The notes under the pieces: generated by a model
Databases searched by the model: none
Seen by the model: the letters and a program-made list of their open reading frames with translations, nothing else
What the model was told of the DNA's origin: nothing
Part shown: positions 55,869 through 64,000 of the stretch, in pieces
Position numbering within the stretch: position 1 is the stretch's first letter
How the letters are laid out: every line of letters starts with the position of its first letter
Origin: Flagellimonas aurea
GTDB lineage: Bacteria > Bacteroidota > Bacteroidia > Flavobacteriales > Flavobacteriaceae
NCBI RefSeq assembly: GCF_017313785.1
Contig: NZ_JAFLNL010000002.1
Span: 310,001 to 374,000 of the forward strand
Reading direction: 5' to 3'
Length of the DNA stretch: 64,000 nucleotides
Made by a program: the position numbers and the translations under genes

Positions 55869-57736
55869 TGCCTAAAATGGGCGCCGATAAACAAATGAAA
55901 AGGAGCAATCAGCAGCAAACATTGGAGGTCTCAACCTTCTTGAGAATCCGAAAGTGGTATCTATTGGCACTATCGGCCATTGCCCTTACCATTATCATAG
56001 CCCAAATCCTTATCCAACAGCACCTCAACTCCCAACTGAACGACTCCCGAGTAATCAACGTGGCGGGTCGACAACGTGCCTACAGCCAAAAATTGGTCAA
56101 GGAGGCTTTGTTGCTCAACCAAGAAAATCTTGAGGAAAACGAGCGACAGGAGCTTTTAAAAGAACTGAACAGTACGCTTTATATCTGGAAGACATCCCAC
56201 GAAGGGCTTCAAATGGGGAACGACAGTATTGGGCTTCCCAAAGAGGACAATGTGTCCATTCTAGAGCATTTTGATGAGCTTTCCATACACCATAGTGCTA
56301 TGGTCGACGCTGTAAAAACAATGCTTTCCCAAAAAGATGCTTCTGGGCAAGCATTGGATGTTCTGTTGGCCAATGAAGGTCCCTTTTTAGAAAAAATGGA
56401 CGCCATTGTCAATGAATATGATACCATCAGTAAGGAGCGATTGCAAAAACTTAAGGTGAAGGAATACCTTTTGTTGTGTTTTTCTCTATTGATTTTGATT
56501 TTGGAGGTCCTGTTTATCTTCAGGCCATTGTCAATTCAAATCAAGGAAACCATACGTAATCTGGTTAAAAGTCAGTTACAATCGGAGCAAGACGCCGAGG
56601 AAATCAAAAAAATATTCGAAGAAAAGGAACGTTCGCTACAAGAGTTGAAAGAACTGAACTTTGTTATTGACAATGCCGCACTCTTTGCAAGTGCCCGTAG
56701 TGATGGCACCGTTGTTTTCATCAGTAAAAAATTCTTGACCCTTCTGGAGGAATCCAACATTCCCCCCAACACACATCTTTCCGAAATATTGACCACCGAT
56801 GAAGGACAACAGCAATATCTTGGAGAGATTTTGACGAAACCCCGAAAGAGCATCAGAACGGAGGAAATTGAAATCAAGACCAAAGCGGGCAACAAATTGT
56901 GGTTGGACATGTCCATTATTCCCATGCACCAAACAAGCCTAAAGCAAAGTGTTTTGCTGTTATGTTCTGATATAACTGAGCGCAAGAACAATCAAGAAAA
57001 GGTAGAACAACTTACGCTTCAAAATTATGAGGATCGTATGCGCCAGAAACAATTACAGGCCAGTCTTATCGTGGAAGGTCAGGAAGAGGAACGGAAACGT
57101 ATCGCCAAGGACATCCATGATGGCATTGGGCAAATGCTTACGGCGTTACGGTTCAATATCGAATCCATCAACTTGGACCAAAAGGAGCGCACAAAAGAAA
57201 AAATAGCTTACCTAAAAGAGCTTACTTCCGATTTGATCAAAGGGGTGCGCACCGCCACCTTTAATCTTACTCCTCCCGAATTGGGCGACCACGGTATTTT
57301 TCCCGCGTTGCAAAAAATGACTTCGGAATTGAGTAAATTAACGGGAAAGAACATTTTGTTCGAGAACAAGGCAGAACAGAACATCCGTTTTGATTCGTTG
57401 GCGGAAACCAATATTTACAGGGTTACACAAGAAGCCGTGAACAATGCCATTAAATATGCGGATGCCAACTATATTTTGGTTTCCATAAACCATACGGACA
57501 ATTTGTTGAGCGTGGTGATAGATGATGACGGCAAAGGTTTTGACCCGACCGTTTTGGACCGTCCTCCAAAAAACAACAGTGAAGGCGGAATGGGCGTATT
57601 TTTTATGAGGGAGCGCATCAGTTACATAAACGGTAGATTGTTCATCAATTCCAACCCCGGTGAAGGAACACGTGTTACCATCAATTACAATTTGAACGAG
57701 ACCCAAAAGCCAAAAAAAGAAACGTATGAAGATTAG
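55868..57736 (+). CDS. NarX/NarQ-like sensor histidine kinase (PilJ-type input, PAS, HisKA_3)
   Basis: 622 aa. Membrane helix at about 30-50, a periplasmic PilJ/NIT-like domain of four helices (51-195), second helix at about 199-220. Just after the first helix is a P-box-like motif (RVINVAGRQRAYSQKL, 61-76; N64, G67, R70, S73) as in NarX/NarQ where it binds nitrate. Then a coiled coil (225-255), a PAS domain (about 260-375), HisKA_3 with His417 (RIAKDIHDGIGQML), and an ATPase domain (VTQEAVNNAIKYA, DDDGKGFDP). The start could also be the ATG at 55895. Kinase for the NarL-type regulator at 47720-48406. Confidence 0.9.
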   Translation: MPKMGADKQMKRSNQQQTLEVSTFLRIRKWYLLALSAIALTIIIAQILIQQHLNSQLNDSRVINVAGRQRAYSQKLVKEALLLNQENLEENERQELLKELNSTLYIWKTSHEGLQMGNDSIGLPKEDNVSILEHFDELSIHHSAMVDAVKTMLSQKDASGQALDVLLANEGPFLEKMDAIVNEYDTISKERLQKLKVKEYLLLCFSLLILILEVLFIFRPLSIQIKETIRNLVKSQLQSEQDAEEIKKIFEEKERSLQELKELNFVIDNAALFASARSDGTVVFISKKFLTLLEESNIPPNTHLSEILTTDEGQQQYLGEILTKPRKSIRTEEIEIKTKAGNKLWLDMSIIPMHQTSLKQSVLLLCSDITERKNNQEKVEQLTLQNYEDRMRQKQLQASLIVEGQEEERKRIAKDIHDGIGQMLTALRFNIESINLDQKERTKEKIAYLKELTSDLIKGVRTATFNLTPPELGDHGIFPALQKMTSELSKLTGKNILFENKAEQNIRFDSLAETNIYRVTQEAVNNAIKYADANYILVSINHTDNLLSVVIDDDGKGFDPTVLDRPPKNNSEGGMGVFFMRERISYINGRLFINSNPGEGTRVTINYNLNETQKPKKETYED

Positions 57737-58103
57737 GATAAAAGGAAATTCGATACGGTACAGATTGACGAAGACCGAAGTGGAAACCTTTTGCAAAACA
57801 GGAATGTTCAAGGAAAACACAGATTTTGGCCATAGTGTATTCAGTTATGTGCTAAAAGCTAAGAAAGGCATTGATAGCCTAGAGGCCTCTTATGAGGAAA
57901 ATACCATTACCCTGTACCTGGACGATAAGAAACAATCGGGATGGGACATTTCGGATAAGGTTGGTTTTAGCGGCACAATGGATTTACCCAACGGAAAACA
58001 GCTTTCGTTATTGGTTGAAAAGGACTTTGCTTGCTTGGATAACACCGCCGAAGACCAATCGGACAATTATCCCAATCCAAAAAGTGACAGCAACATATGC
58101 TAG
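57726..58103 (+). CDS. Small conserved protein, DUF7009-like
   Basis: 125 aa, no signal or membrane segment. Recognisable as a protein repeatedly found in Flavobacteriia nitrate clusters (MKIRIKGNSIRYRLTKTEV, LPNGKQLSLLVEKDFACLD, DQSDNYPNP); I recall it as DUF7009, which should be checked. The function is unknown. It overlaps the histidine kinase gene by 11 bp and ends the nirB operon. Confidence 0.7.
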   Translation: MKIRIKGNSIRYRLTKTEVETFCKTGMFKENTDFGHSVFSYVLKAKKGIDSLEASYEENTITLYLDDKKQSGWDISDKVGFSGTMDLPNGKQLSLLVEKDFACLDNTAEDQSDNYPNPKSDSNIC

Positions 58104-58219
58104 ACTTGCAAACATAACTGGCATTGTTTTATAAATACAAATAGGTGCAAATGCCTTTTATTGATATCTATGAAAAAAGTAGCACCGCCTGTTTTTACAG
58201 AAAATATTGAACCTGAACA

Positions 58220-59521
58220 TCATATTTTATTCTGCCCTGTATTTACAACCTTGTTCAGATGGTAAACAAAAACATAATAGGTAAGCAGCAAAACCAATAT
58301 CCAACCGCAGCTTATAACTACTATACCAGTAACCGAGGTATGATAACGACAAACCAATTGCACATACATACTGACCATCATAAAAATATATATACCCCAG
58401 TTTATAAATTTCCATTTGCCCAAAATGGGTTTGTGCTGTTTCTTCCTTTGAATTGCTCTTCGCTTTAGGGTAATCCATATACCTGATAGCACTAACGATG
58501 ATATCCCCAAGCCCATAAAAAACCATATAATCTTGGTCACCAATCCTCCCCAATATCCAAAATGCAGCGGGTCGGCGATATCATTGACCCACATAGTTTT
58601 ACTTATTGTTTGAGCATTTTGAACTCCGATCACTTCATAATTATATGGATTTACATAAACCCTATTGGCACGCTGCCGAACCAATGGCACATCTGATTTG
58701 CCCCTTAGATAAACAGGGCTTTCATAATCAGTAGGTATGTTCATGTCTTCTACCCTGAAATGCGGAATTGCTTTTTGTGCTACATTGACAACTTTATCAT
58801 AATCAATATCATAAGCGAGGTCCATACTATCCGTAACTGTATAGTTTTCCAGTTTGGGGAGTTTGGGATTGACTTTTATACGCACATCGGTGATGTTTGC
58901 TCGTTCTATAAAATACCATATTCCCGTAATCGAAAACAATATGGAGAACGGAATCGACCATAACCCGATCAATCTATGGAGGCTTCTGAAAAACACTAGC
59001 GGTCCTTTTTTTACTTCAAGTACAAACAGTTTTCGCCACCATTTTTTATAGAAGAACAAAGCCGTTAAAAAGGAGATCAGCAGCAGAAAGGCAAAGCTCA
59101 ATACTATAAAATATCCAAACTGATAAAAAGGCATGAATAAAAAATAGTGCAGGTCCCTAAAAAAGCGTTGAAAAGTGAGGTTGGCATTCCCCTGAATTTT
59201 TCCTGTATATGGATTTGCAAAGACATAGGTCTGTCTGCCGTTGTCCTTCATGTAAATAATATCGCACAAGTAGGGTTCCTCCGTACGCATCCAATAAGAA
59301 ACCTGACCTTCTGGATATTGCTTTTCAAGGTTGGCGAGAATTGTATTTCTCGAAGCAAACTCCTTTTGTGGCTTTGCCCTTATTTCTGAAATAAAAAGCC
59401 AGTCCAACTCATGGCTAAGGGTCGCAATAGTACCAGAAAAGCATACTATAAAAAATAGTATGCTCAACTTGGTTCCGATCCAACTGTGGATTTTAAAAAG
59501 TTTCTTTTTTGATAATTTCAA
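58220..59521 (-). CDS. PepSY domain membrane protein (siderophore reductase-like)
   Basis: 433 aa. KLFKIHSWIGTKLSILFFIVCFSGTIATL is the PepSY-TM N-terminus; further helices follow near 135-160, 185-205, 335-360, and two C-terminal segments (WGIYIFMMVSMYVQLVC and VVISCGWILVLLLTYYVF). PepSY regions lie at about 60-110 and 240-290. Members beside ferric-siderophore receptors are thought to reduce iron in the periplasm. It is 2 bp downstream of the TonB receptor gene. Confidence 0.88.
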   Translation of the reverse strand: MKLSKKKLFKIHSWIGTKLSILFFIVCFSGTIATLSHELDWLFISEIRAKPQKEFASRNTILANLEKQYPEGQVSYWMRTEEPYLCDIIYMKDNGRQTYVFANPYTGKIQGNANLTFQRFFRDLHYFLFMPFYQFGYFIVLSFAFLLLISFLTALFFYKKWWRKLFVLEVKKGPLVFFRSLHRLIGLWSIPFSILFSITGIWYFIERANITDVRIKVNPKLPKLENYTVTDSMDLAYDIDYDKVVNVAQKAIPHFRVEDMNIPTDYESPVYLRGKSDVPLVRQRANRVYVNPYNYEVIGVQNAQTISKTMWVNDIADPLHFGYWGGLVTKIIWFFMGLGISSLVLSGIWITLKRRAIQRKKQHKPILGKWKFINWGIYIFMMVSMYVQLVCRYHTSVTGIVVISCGWILVLLLTYYVFVYHLNKVVNTGQNKI

Positions 59522-59523
59522 TT

Positions 59524-61992
59524 CTAAAATGTATATGAGACTGTTGCCATAATATTTCGGGGCCTCCCAGGGAAGGCTCTCAAGAAATCATATCCTCCTA
59601 CCCAATGCGTCTTGTCGAACACATTATTAAAGTTCAATTGTATCTGAAATTTATCAACCTGATAATAAACCGCTGTATTGACCAATCCATAGCTTGGAAA
59701 AATAGGAATCAACTCTGGGTCTCTTACAATGGAACCGTTTCGTTCCCCTACGTAATCGTAACCAAGTCCAAAGCCCAAACCATTAAAATCGCCTCTATCA
59801 ATGATATATTTTGTCCAAAAATTGAAGGTATTTCTGGGTGCATTTGGTTTTTGATTGCCAAAAATAGCGATTGTGGATTCATCCGCTTCGGTAAAATATG
59901 CATGATTGTAGGCGTAGTTCATAATAACACTCCAATTGGGCATAATCTGTCCATAAACATCAACCTCCACACCTTCCGATTTTTCTTCACCAACCTGTTG
60001 TAATAAATCGGAGTTGCTGGAATCATTGGCGTTGTACAAAGCTCCTTTTTGGTTTAGGCTGTAAACTGCCAAAGTAGCACTCAGCCTTTTGTTGAACCAC
60101 TCGGATTTTACTCCTGCTTCGAACAATTCACTGGTCAAAGGATCAAAAGGTCCTCCAGCTTCGGGATTATTTATTTCGGTCGCTGTTTGGGGTTGATATC
60201 CCTTAACCCAAGTACCGTAGAAGTTTATGTTAGGCGTAGCCTTATAGACCATACCTATTCTTGGTAAAAAAGCATCCTGTCTTACTTTTTCTTCCGCATC
60301 GGTATTGTAATTTAAGTAATCGGTAAAATCATCGTACCGAAGGCCCACCAAAAGATTGAACTTTTTGTAGGTGAACTGGTTTTGTAGATAAATACCATTA
60401 CCGGTTTGTTTGTATCTATCGTAGTTTCTAATAGAATAAACGTAATTGCTCATGTCCCGCATGGCATTCCCGTTCGTAGAGGTCAAATCAAAAGGAGCTA
60501 CATTGGCAACAGGGTTTCCATCCTCGTCAAGCACATAATTATCAATATTGGCGACATTGAAGGAATTGGTTGCGGTTCCATTTTGTAGAAGATAGGCGTT
60601 TGCTTCCAATTGCGAACCTCCGGGTTCAAGCTCTTGCTGAAAATAATCGTAACCCACCAAAAGCTTATTCTTTATGTCACCAAGGTCATAATCAAAATTG
60701 AGGTAGTTCGTAAAGTTCTGATTGTTCCAAGATCGCTTACGAATAAACACCCTCATGGCCACTTGGGTAATATCAAAAGAACCATCACCTAACGCTAAAA
60801 AGTTATTGGCGGTCCTATGCTCCAATAAGTCTTCATCATAAGAGGAATTCAGATAGGTACTGTTAAAACTTATGTTTTCATTGAACTTATGCTGGAACGA
60901 TAATGTAACATTTAAGTTTTGTTCGTTCAAATAGTCATTTTCTGCACTTAAAGATGTTGTTATTGGTGTTGAGTAAAGATCCCCGTCCCCAAAAACTGCC
61001 TGTCCACGATCCAAGCGCCCTTTGTTGTCCTGATAGACCACATCGAAGTTCAAACGAGTCTTTTCGTTTGGAATAAATGAAAATGAGGGAGCAACAACAA
61101 TATTCTTGTTGAATTGCAAATCCCTAAAACCATCCGTGTTTTGATACCCGATATTTAAACGGTACAGCAGTTTGTTGTCTTTGGTCATCGGTCCTGTGAA
61201 GTCGGACAATAATCTAAAAGTGTTGAAGCTGCCCATACTGGCACTGATGGATTGTTTGGTTGTTTCCAAAGGTTTTTTGGTAACTGTATTTATGGTTCCC
61301 CCGGGTGACGCATTTCCAAACAAAGCAGATGCTGGGCCTTTTATAACTTCAACTCGTTCAACATGCGGAATAATCTGTTGGCTCCAGAAACTGGTCATCA
61401 TTCGAGAACCATTTAAAAGTATGCTACTATTACGTTGTCCTTGAACACGAAATCCTCTCATGGTCAAATCATTATAAAATGAAAACTGGTTAACACCACT
61501 AACATTCTTAACTACATCATTGACCGTAAACGCTGCTTGGTCCAAAATGACTTCTTTTGTCACATAACTCACTGCCTGTGGCACATCAACCAGTTTGGTG
61601 GCTGATTTTGTAGCAACAAATGATGTTGTGTTTTTGTAATTTCTTTCCTTTCTGCCGATTATCTCAACTCCTTGCAATTGTGTAGCTGATTCGCTTAAGA
61701 TAAAATTCAACTCTAAGAAGGTTCCTTCCTTTAAGGTGATTGGGTTTTCAATAGTTTCATAGCCAATATAGGAAGCTTGTGCAATATAGTTGCCCGGTGC
61801 AATACCCTCTATTCTATAAACACCATTATCGTCGGTAACCGTACCAATATTAGAGTTTAAAATAATAACATTGGCATTTGCAATTGGCACTCCTGCATCG
61901 GAGATAACTTTTCCTTGAACGGAAGAATTTTGGCCAAAAGTTATGCTGAACGCTCCCAACAAAAAGAAATATAACAAGTAAATTTTATTCAT
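59524..61992 (-). CDS. TonB-dependent siderophore receptor
   Basis: 822 aa. Signal peptide (to about GQN, residue 22), carboxypeptidase-regulatory-like domain (about 25-105: VQGKVISDAGVPIANANVII), plug with VPQAVSYVTKEVILDQ and MRGFRVQGQRNSSILLNG and VEVIKGPASALFGNASPGGTINTVTKKP (about 130-265), and a barrel ending in VSYTF. It imports a ferric siderophore across the outer membrane. A 7-9-7 inverted repeat lies 8 bp before the ATG. Confidence 0.94.
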   Translation of the reverse strand: MNKIYLLYFFLLGAFSITFGQNSSVQGKVISDAGVPIANANVIILNSNIGTVTDDNGVYRIEGIAPGNYIAQASYIGYETIENPITLKEGTFLELNFILSESATQLQGVEIIGRKERNYKNTTSFVATKSATKLVDVPQAVSYVTKEVILDQAAFTVNDVVKNVSGVNQFSFYNDLTMRGFRVQGQRNSSILLNGSRMMTSFWSQQIIPHVERVEVIKGPASALFGNASPGGTINTVTKKPLETTKQSISASMGSFNTFRLLSDFTGPMTKDNKLLYRLNIGYQNTDGFRDLQFNKNIVVAPSFSFIPNEKTRLNFDVVYQDNKGRLDRGQAVFGDGDLYSTPITTSLSAENDYLNEQNLNVTLSFQHKFNENISFNSTYLNSSYDEDLLEHRTANNFLALGDGSFDITQVAMRVFIRKRSWNNQNFTNYLNFDYDLGDIKNKLLVGYDYFQQELEPGGSQLEANAYLLQNGTATNSFNVANIDNYVLDEDGNPVANVAPFDLTSTNGNAMRDMSNYVYSIRNYDRYKQTGNGIYLQNQFTYKKFNLLVGLRYDDFTDYLNYNTDAEEKVRQDAFLPRIGMVYKATPNINFYGTWVKGYQPQTATEINNPEAGGPFDPLTSELFEAGVKSEWFNKRLSATLAVYSLNQKGALYNANDSSNSDLLQQVGEEKSEGVEVDVYGQIMPNWSVIMNYAYNHAYFTEADESTIAIFGNQKPNAPRNTFNFWTKYIIDRGDFNGLGFGLGYDYVGERNGSIVRDPELIPIFPSYGLVNTAVYYQVDKFQIQLNFNNVFDKTHWVGGYDFLRAFPGRPRNIMATVSYTF

Positions 61993-62344
61993 TCTGAATT
62001 TATTTATATCTATTCTAAATAATTGGCTGCGAATTTAAAGCGAACCATTTTTTGTCGCAAATTTTAATTAGATTAATTTTAAATAAATCTTAAAAGAATG
62101 ATTTAAACAACTGATTACAAAACCTTTAATAACGTTAAATTTTAGAGTGTATTGGAGCTGCAAATGAGCATTTTCTCTGGTCGAGGTAGCCTTGTTGGCT
62201 ACAGAAGTACACAAATCAGGATACTAGGAACCTATAATATAAATACCTTTTTTAATCATTATAAATTAGGTCTTGGAACTTGTTCCTGATCAGACCATCA
62301 AACAGATGAGTGATGAAATTCATTTTCTTGCGAATAGACAGAAA
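61993..62344. other. Intergenic region between the TonB receptor and GAF kinase genes
   Basis: 352 bp, A+T-rich, without a supportable gene. It holds TTATTTA-N9-TAAATAA at 62000-62022 (candidate operator of the iron operon), a 6-bp hairpin GTAGCC/GGCTAC at 62186-62202, and a two-part hairpin (GGTCT/AGACC and GGAAC/GTTCC) at 62269-62296 that may end the kinase transcript. Confidence 0.4.
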
Positions 62345-63532
62345 TCAATGACTTCCTATAGGTATGGTTATTTTAACAGTAGTGCCCTTGTTCTCTTCCG
62401 ATTGAATTGTTAACATCCCTTTGATACTGTCCACCATTTCAATGACAAGTTGAAGTCCCAGGCCATATCCTTTTTCATCATTGGTGCCACGCTCACTCAA
62501 AACACCTGTCTTCCTTAAATTTTGCAGCTTTTCTTTTGGGATACCCTTACCATTATCCTTCACTTCTATCAGCAGGGATACGTTATCTTTTGCATCGATT
62601 ATATCAAGGTTTACAGCTATTCTTCCTTCTGGTTCCGTAAACTTGATGGCATTGGCGATAATGTTCCCTGCAATGGGAAGAAGTTTTTTTCTTGGAAAAC
62701 TGTAGTGGTTTTTTTCTTTGTTGAAGACCACTGCAAAATCAATCTTTTTGTTCAAGGCCGGTAAGGCATAAAGGTCTTCCAAATGTTTTTTGAATTCTGA
62801 AAGAGTGAAATAATTTTCTTTAAGCTGCTCTTTTTGTCTTTCCAGAATATCATCGGTCAAGTCGAGTAGCTTGGCTGCAGAGCTTTTTATCATTTCTAAG
62901 TACAAATCGAACTCACTCTGTTCTAGCGTTTCATTTTCGGCACTTAATGCAAGCCCAAGGATACCTCCAATCGGACCTCTAACATCGTGCGCTATTTGAT
63001 TACGTTGGACGATAGCCCTGTCCAACTGATCTTGCAATACGTCCAATTTCATTTTGTTCTCCAGCTTCTTTACGATTTCGTCCGCAACAAGCCGCAGGAG
63101 TTTTTTCTTTTCTTCCGATATGTTCTTTTCCTGATAGTCGATTACACAAAGAGCTCCAATGCTTTCCCCCGTTTCCACCATGAGTGGGAAACCCAGATAA
63201 TACTTGAATCCATCTTCCTTAACATAGGGTTTGTCCTTGAAGCGAGTGTCTTTACCAAGATGTTGGACTTCCATTGCGTTCTCAGATTGTATGGTATATT
63301 GACATATGGATTCTTCACGATCTATCTCGAACAATTCGAAATTATAAGATGATACCGTCCACTGCGAATGGTTATCGATCAAATTGATAAGGGAAATGTT
63401 CGTACCTGCAATATGGGCCGCCAATTCGACCAAGCTTTGGAACTCCTCTTGAAGGTTTCTATAGTCAAGATCTAACTCGCTTAGTTTTTTGATTCGTTGA
63501 TATTCGATATTGTTTCTCTCACCTTTGTCCAT
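62345..63532 (-). CDS. GAF domain sensor histidine kinase
   Basis: 395 aa, no membrane segment, so cytoplasmic. GAF domain about 20-165 (LVELAAHIAGTNISLINLID, DKPYVKEDGFKYYLGFPLM, IGALCVIDYQ). H-box QIAHDVRGPIGGILG with His near 180, then an ATPase domain (GNIIANAIKFTEPEG, VKDNGKGIP, GYGLGLQLVIEMV). No response regulator is adjacent; signal and partner are unknown. The insertion-sequence remnant starts 76 bp upstream. Confidence 0.9.
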   Translation of the reverse strand: MDKGERNNIEYQRIKKLSELDLDYRNLQEEFQSLVELAAHIAGTNISLINLIDNHSQWTVSSYNFELFEIDREESICQYTIQSENAMEVQHLGKDTRFKDKPYVKEDGFKYYLGFPLMVETGESIGALCVIDYQEKNISEEKKKLLRLVADEIVKKLENKMKLDVLQDQLDRAIVQRNQIAHDVRGPIGGILGLALSAENETLEQSEFDLYLEMIKSSAAKLLDLTDDILERQKEQLKENYFTLSEFKKHLEDLYALPALNKKIDFAVVFNKEKNHYSFPRKKLLPIAGNIIANAIKFTEPEGRIAVNLDIIDAKDNVSLLIEVKDNGKGIPKEKLQNLRKTGVLSERGTNDEKGYGLGLQLVIEMVDSIKGMLTIQSEENKGTTVKITIPIGSH

Positions 63533-63608
63533 GGGCTTAATTTTTAATAAATGAAAAAATGGGGCTATCCAAATATGGATTTGATATTTTCAATAGATAA
63601 CATTTTTT

Positions 63609-64000
63609 TGATCTCCTACCAAAATTAAGTGCCGGTCATAACTAGAGAATCCGGGCCGTTTTCATTCATTTCGATGTGCTCATTGGAAGACATGTCTCCC
63701 AACGAGCGAGCTATGCAGTATATAATTGTTATGGGCCTCTTTACAAATATCGAACTTTTCCTGGGCATCCTCCAAAGAGAAGAACCAATTAGCGTTCAGG
63801 CACTCATCCCTAAATAATCCATTGAAACTTTCGATAAAAGATTCTCCGTTGATTTTCCTGGCCTTGAGAAGTCCAGTTCGACCTTATTTTTATAGGTCCA
63901 CTTGTCCAATACCTTACTGATGAATGTACTTCCATTATCCACCTTGATACGCGCAGGCAGCAGTTTGTTCCCAAAAGTAATGGCTTCCATTACCTGTACC
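63609..64000 (-). mobile_element. IS3-family insertion sequence remnant, right end
   Basis: The transposase remnant (next entry) stops at 63625. Between it and 63609 lies TTTTGGTAGGAGATCA (minus strand), which reads TGATCTCCTACC on plus, the type of terminal repeat (TG...CA) seen in IS3-family elements. The other end is outside the window. Confidence 0.65.
63625..64000 (-). pseudogene. IS3-family transposase (OrfB, integrase core), frameshifted 3' part
   Basis: Reading on minus: KVDNGSTFISKVLDKWTYKN and DFSRPGKSTEN in one frame, then FIESFNGLFRDECLN, ANWFFSLEDAQEKFD and ILHSSL in a second frame, then LGDMSSNEHIEMNENG and PDSLVMTGT in a third. The DDE Glu (FIESF) is outside the frame of the preceding Asp. 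The first shift looks like loss of one base near 63842; the second matches a 4-bp duplication (CTCG repeated) near 63708. The protein is therefore not made intact. It continues past the right edge. Confidence 0.85.

Overview
The window is a gene-dense stretch of about 40% G+C from a marine-type member of the Flavobacteriaceae (Bacteroidota). The evidence is a SusC/SusD pair, a type IX secretion (T9SS) gliding-type C-terminal domain protein followed by PorP/SprF and OmpA-family partners, TamB, TonB-dependent receptors with a carboxypeptidase-regulatory-like N-terminus, and promoters of the Bacteroidota type (-7 box TAnnTTTG, weak ribosome binding sites). No rRNA, tRNA or CRISPR array was recognised.

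Layout. (1) 1-2617, minus: pfkA, gap and a partial BadF/BadG-type sugar kinase, with a strong terminator after gap. (2) 2762-12049: tamB (minus) diverges from a plus-strand housekeeping run of tsaD, rsmE, a DUF4159 protein, an AI-2E-type permease and a THUMP-like methyltransferase. (3) 12046-14972, minus: a four-gene run of a deoxyribonucleotidase, two alpha/beta hydrolases and a D-Ala-D-Ala dipeptidase. (4) 15208-24259, plus: a CAP-domain lipoprotein, the T9SS adhesin/PorP/OmpA triad, a class IV aminotransferase and an M20 peptidase, closed by a perfect hairpin. (5) 24327-41722: a carbohydrate locus. SusC, SusD and a large FG-GAP/UnbV lipoprotein run on minus. Divergent to them are a catalytically dead NUDIX-type regulator, a GMC oxidoreductase with its Tat-lipoprotein small subunit, a Tat-exported Gfo/Idh/MocA enzyme, an Sde182-like (DUF1593) protein and a GH3 glycosidase. 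The gene set suggests uptake, oxidation and hydrolysis of a glycoside; the substrate cannot be read from sequence. (6) 41902-58103: a Crp-like regulator followed by a complete assimilatory nitrate/nitrite cluster. (7) 58220-63532, minus: a siderophore-type TonB receptor with a PepSY reductase-like membrane protein, and a GAF histidine kinase. (8) 63609-64000: the 3' end of a frameshifted IS3-family transposase.

The nitrate cluster is the most interesting part. It contains a one-chain nitrate reductase (molybdopterin domain, FAD domain and BFD [2Fe-2S] domain), a rubredoxin fused to a degenerate nitrite/sulfite-reductase-like body, a NarK transporter, an outer-membrane porin, CobA for siroheme, NirB and NirD, and two proteins of unknown role. 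A histidine kinase with a NarX/NarQ-like P-box motif and a NarL-type response regulator complete it. Four promoters in the cluster (nasA, narK, nirB, cobA) carry the same element: two inverted heptamers close to TACGTAT spaced by 2 bp, whose last two bases are the first two of the -7 box. The 7-2-7 geometry is that of NarL/NarP sites in enterobacteria, so the two-component pair is the obvious candidate regulator. Its position, inside the -33/-7 spacer, is unusual. Assignment of the regulator is inference.
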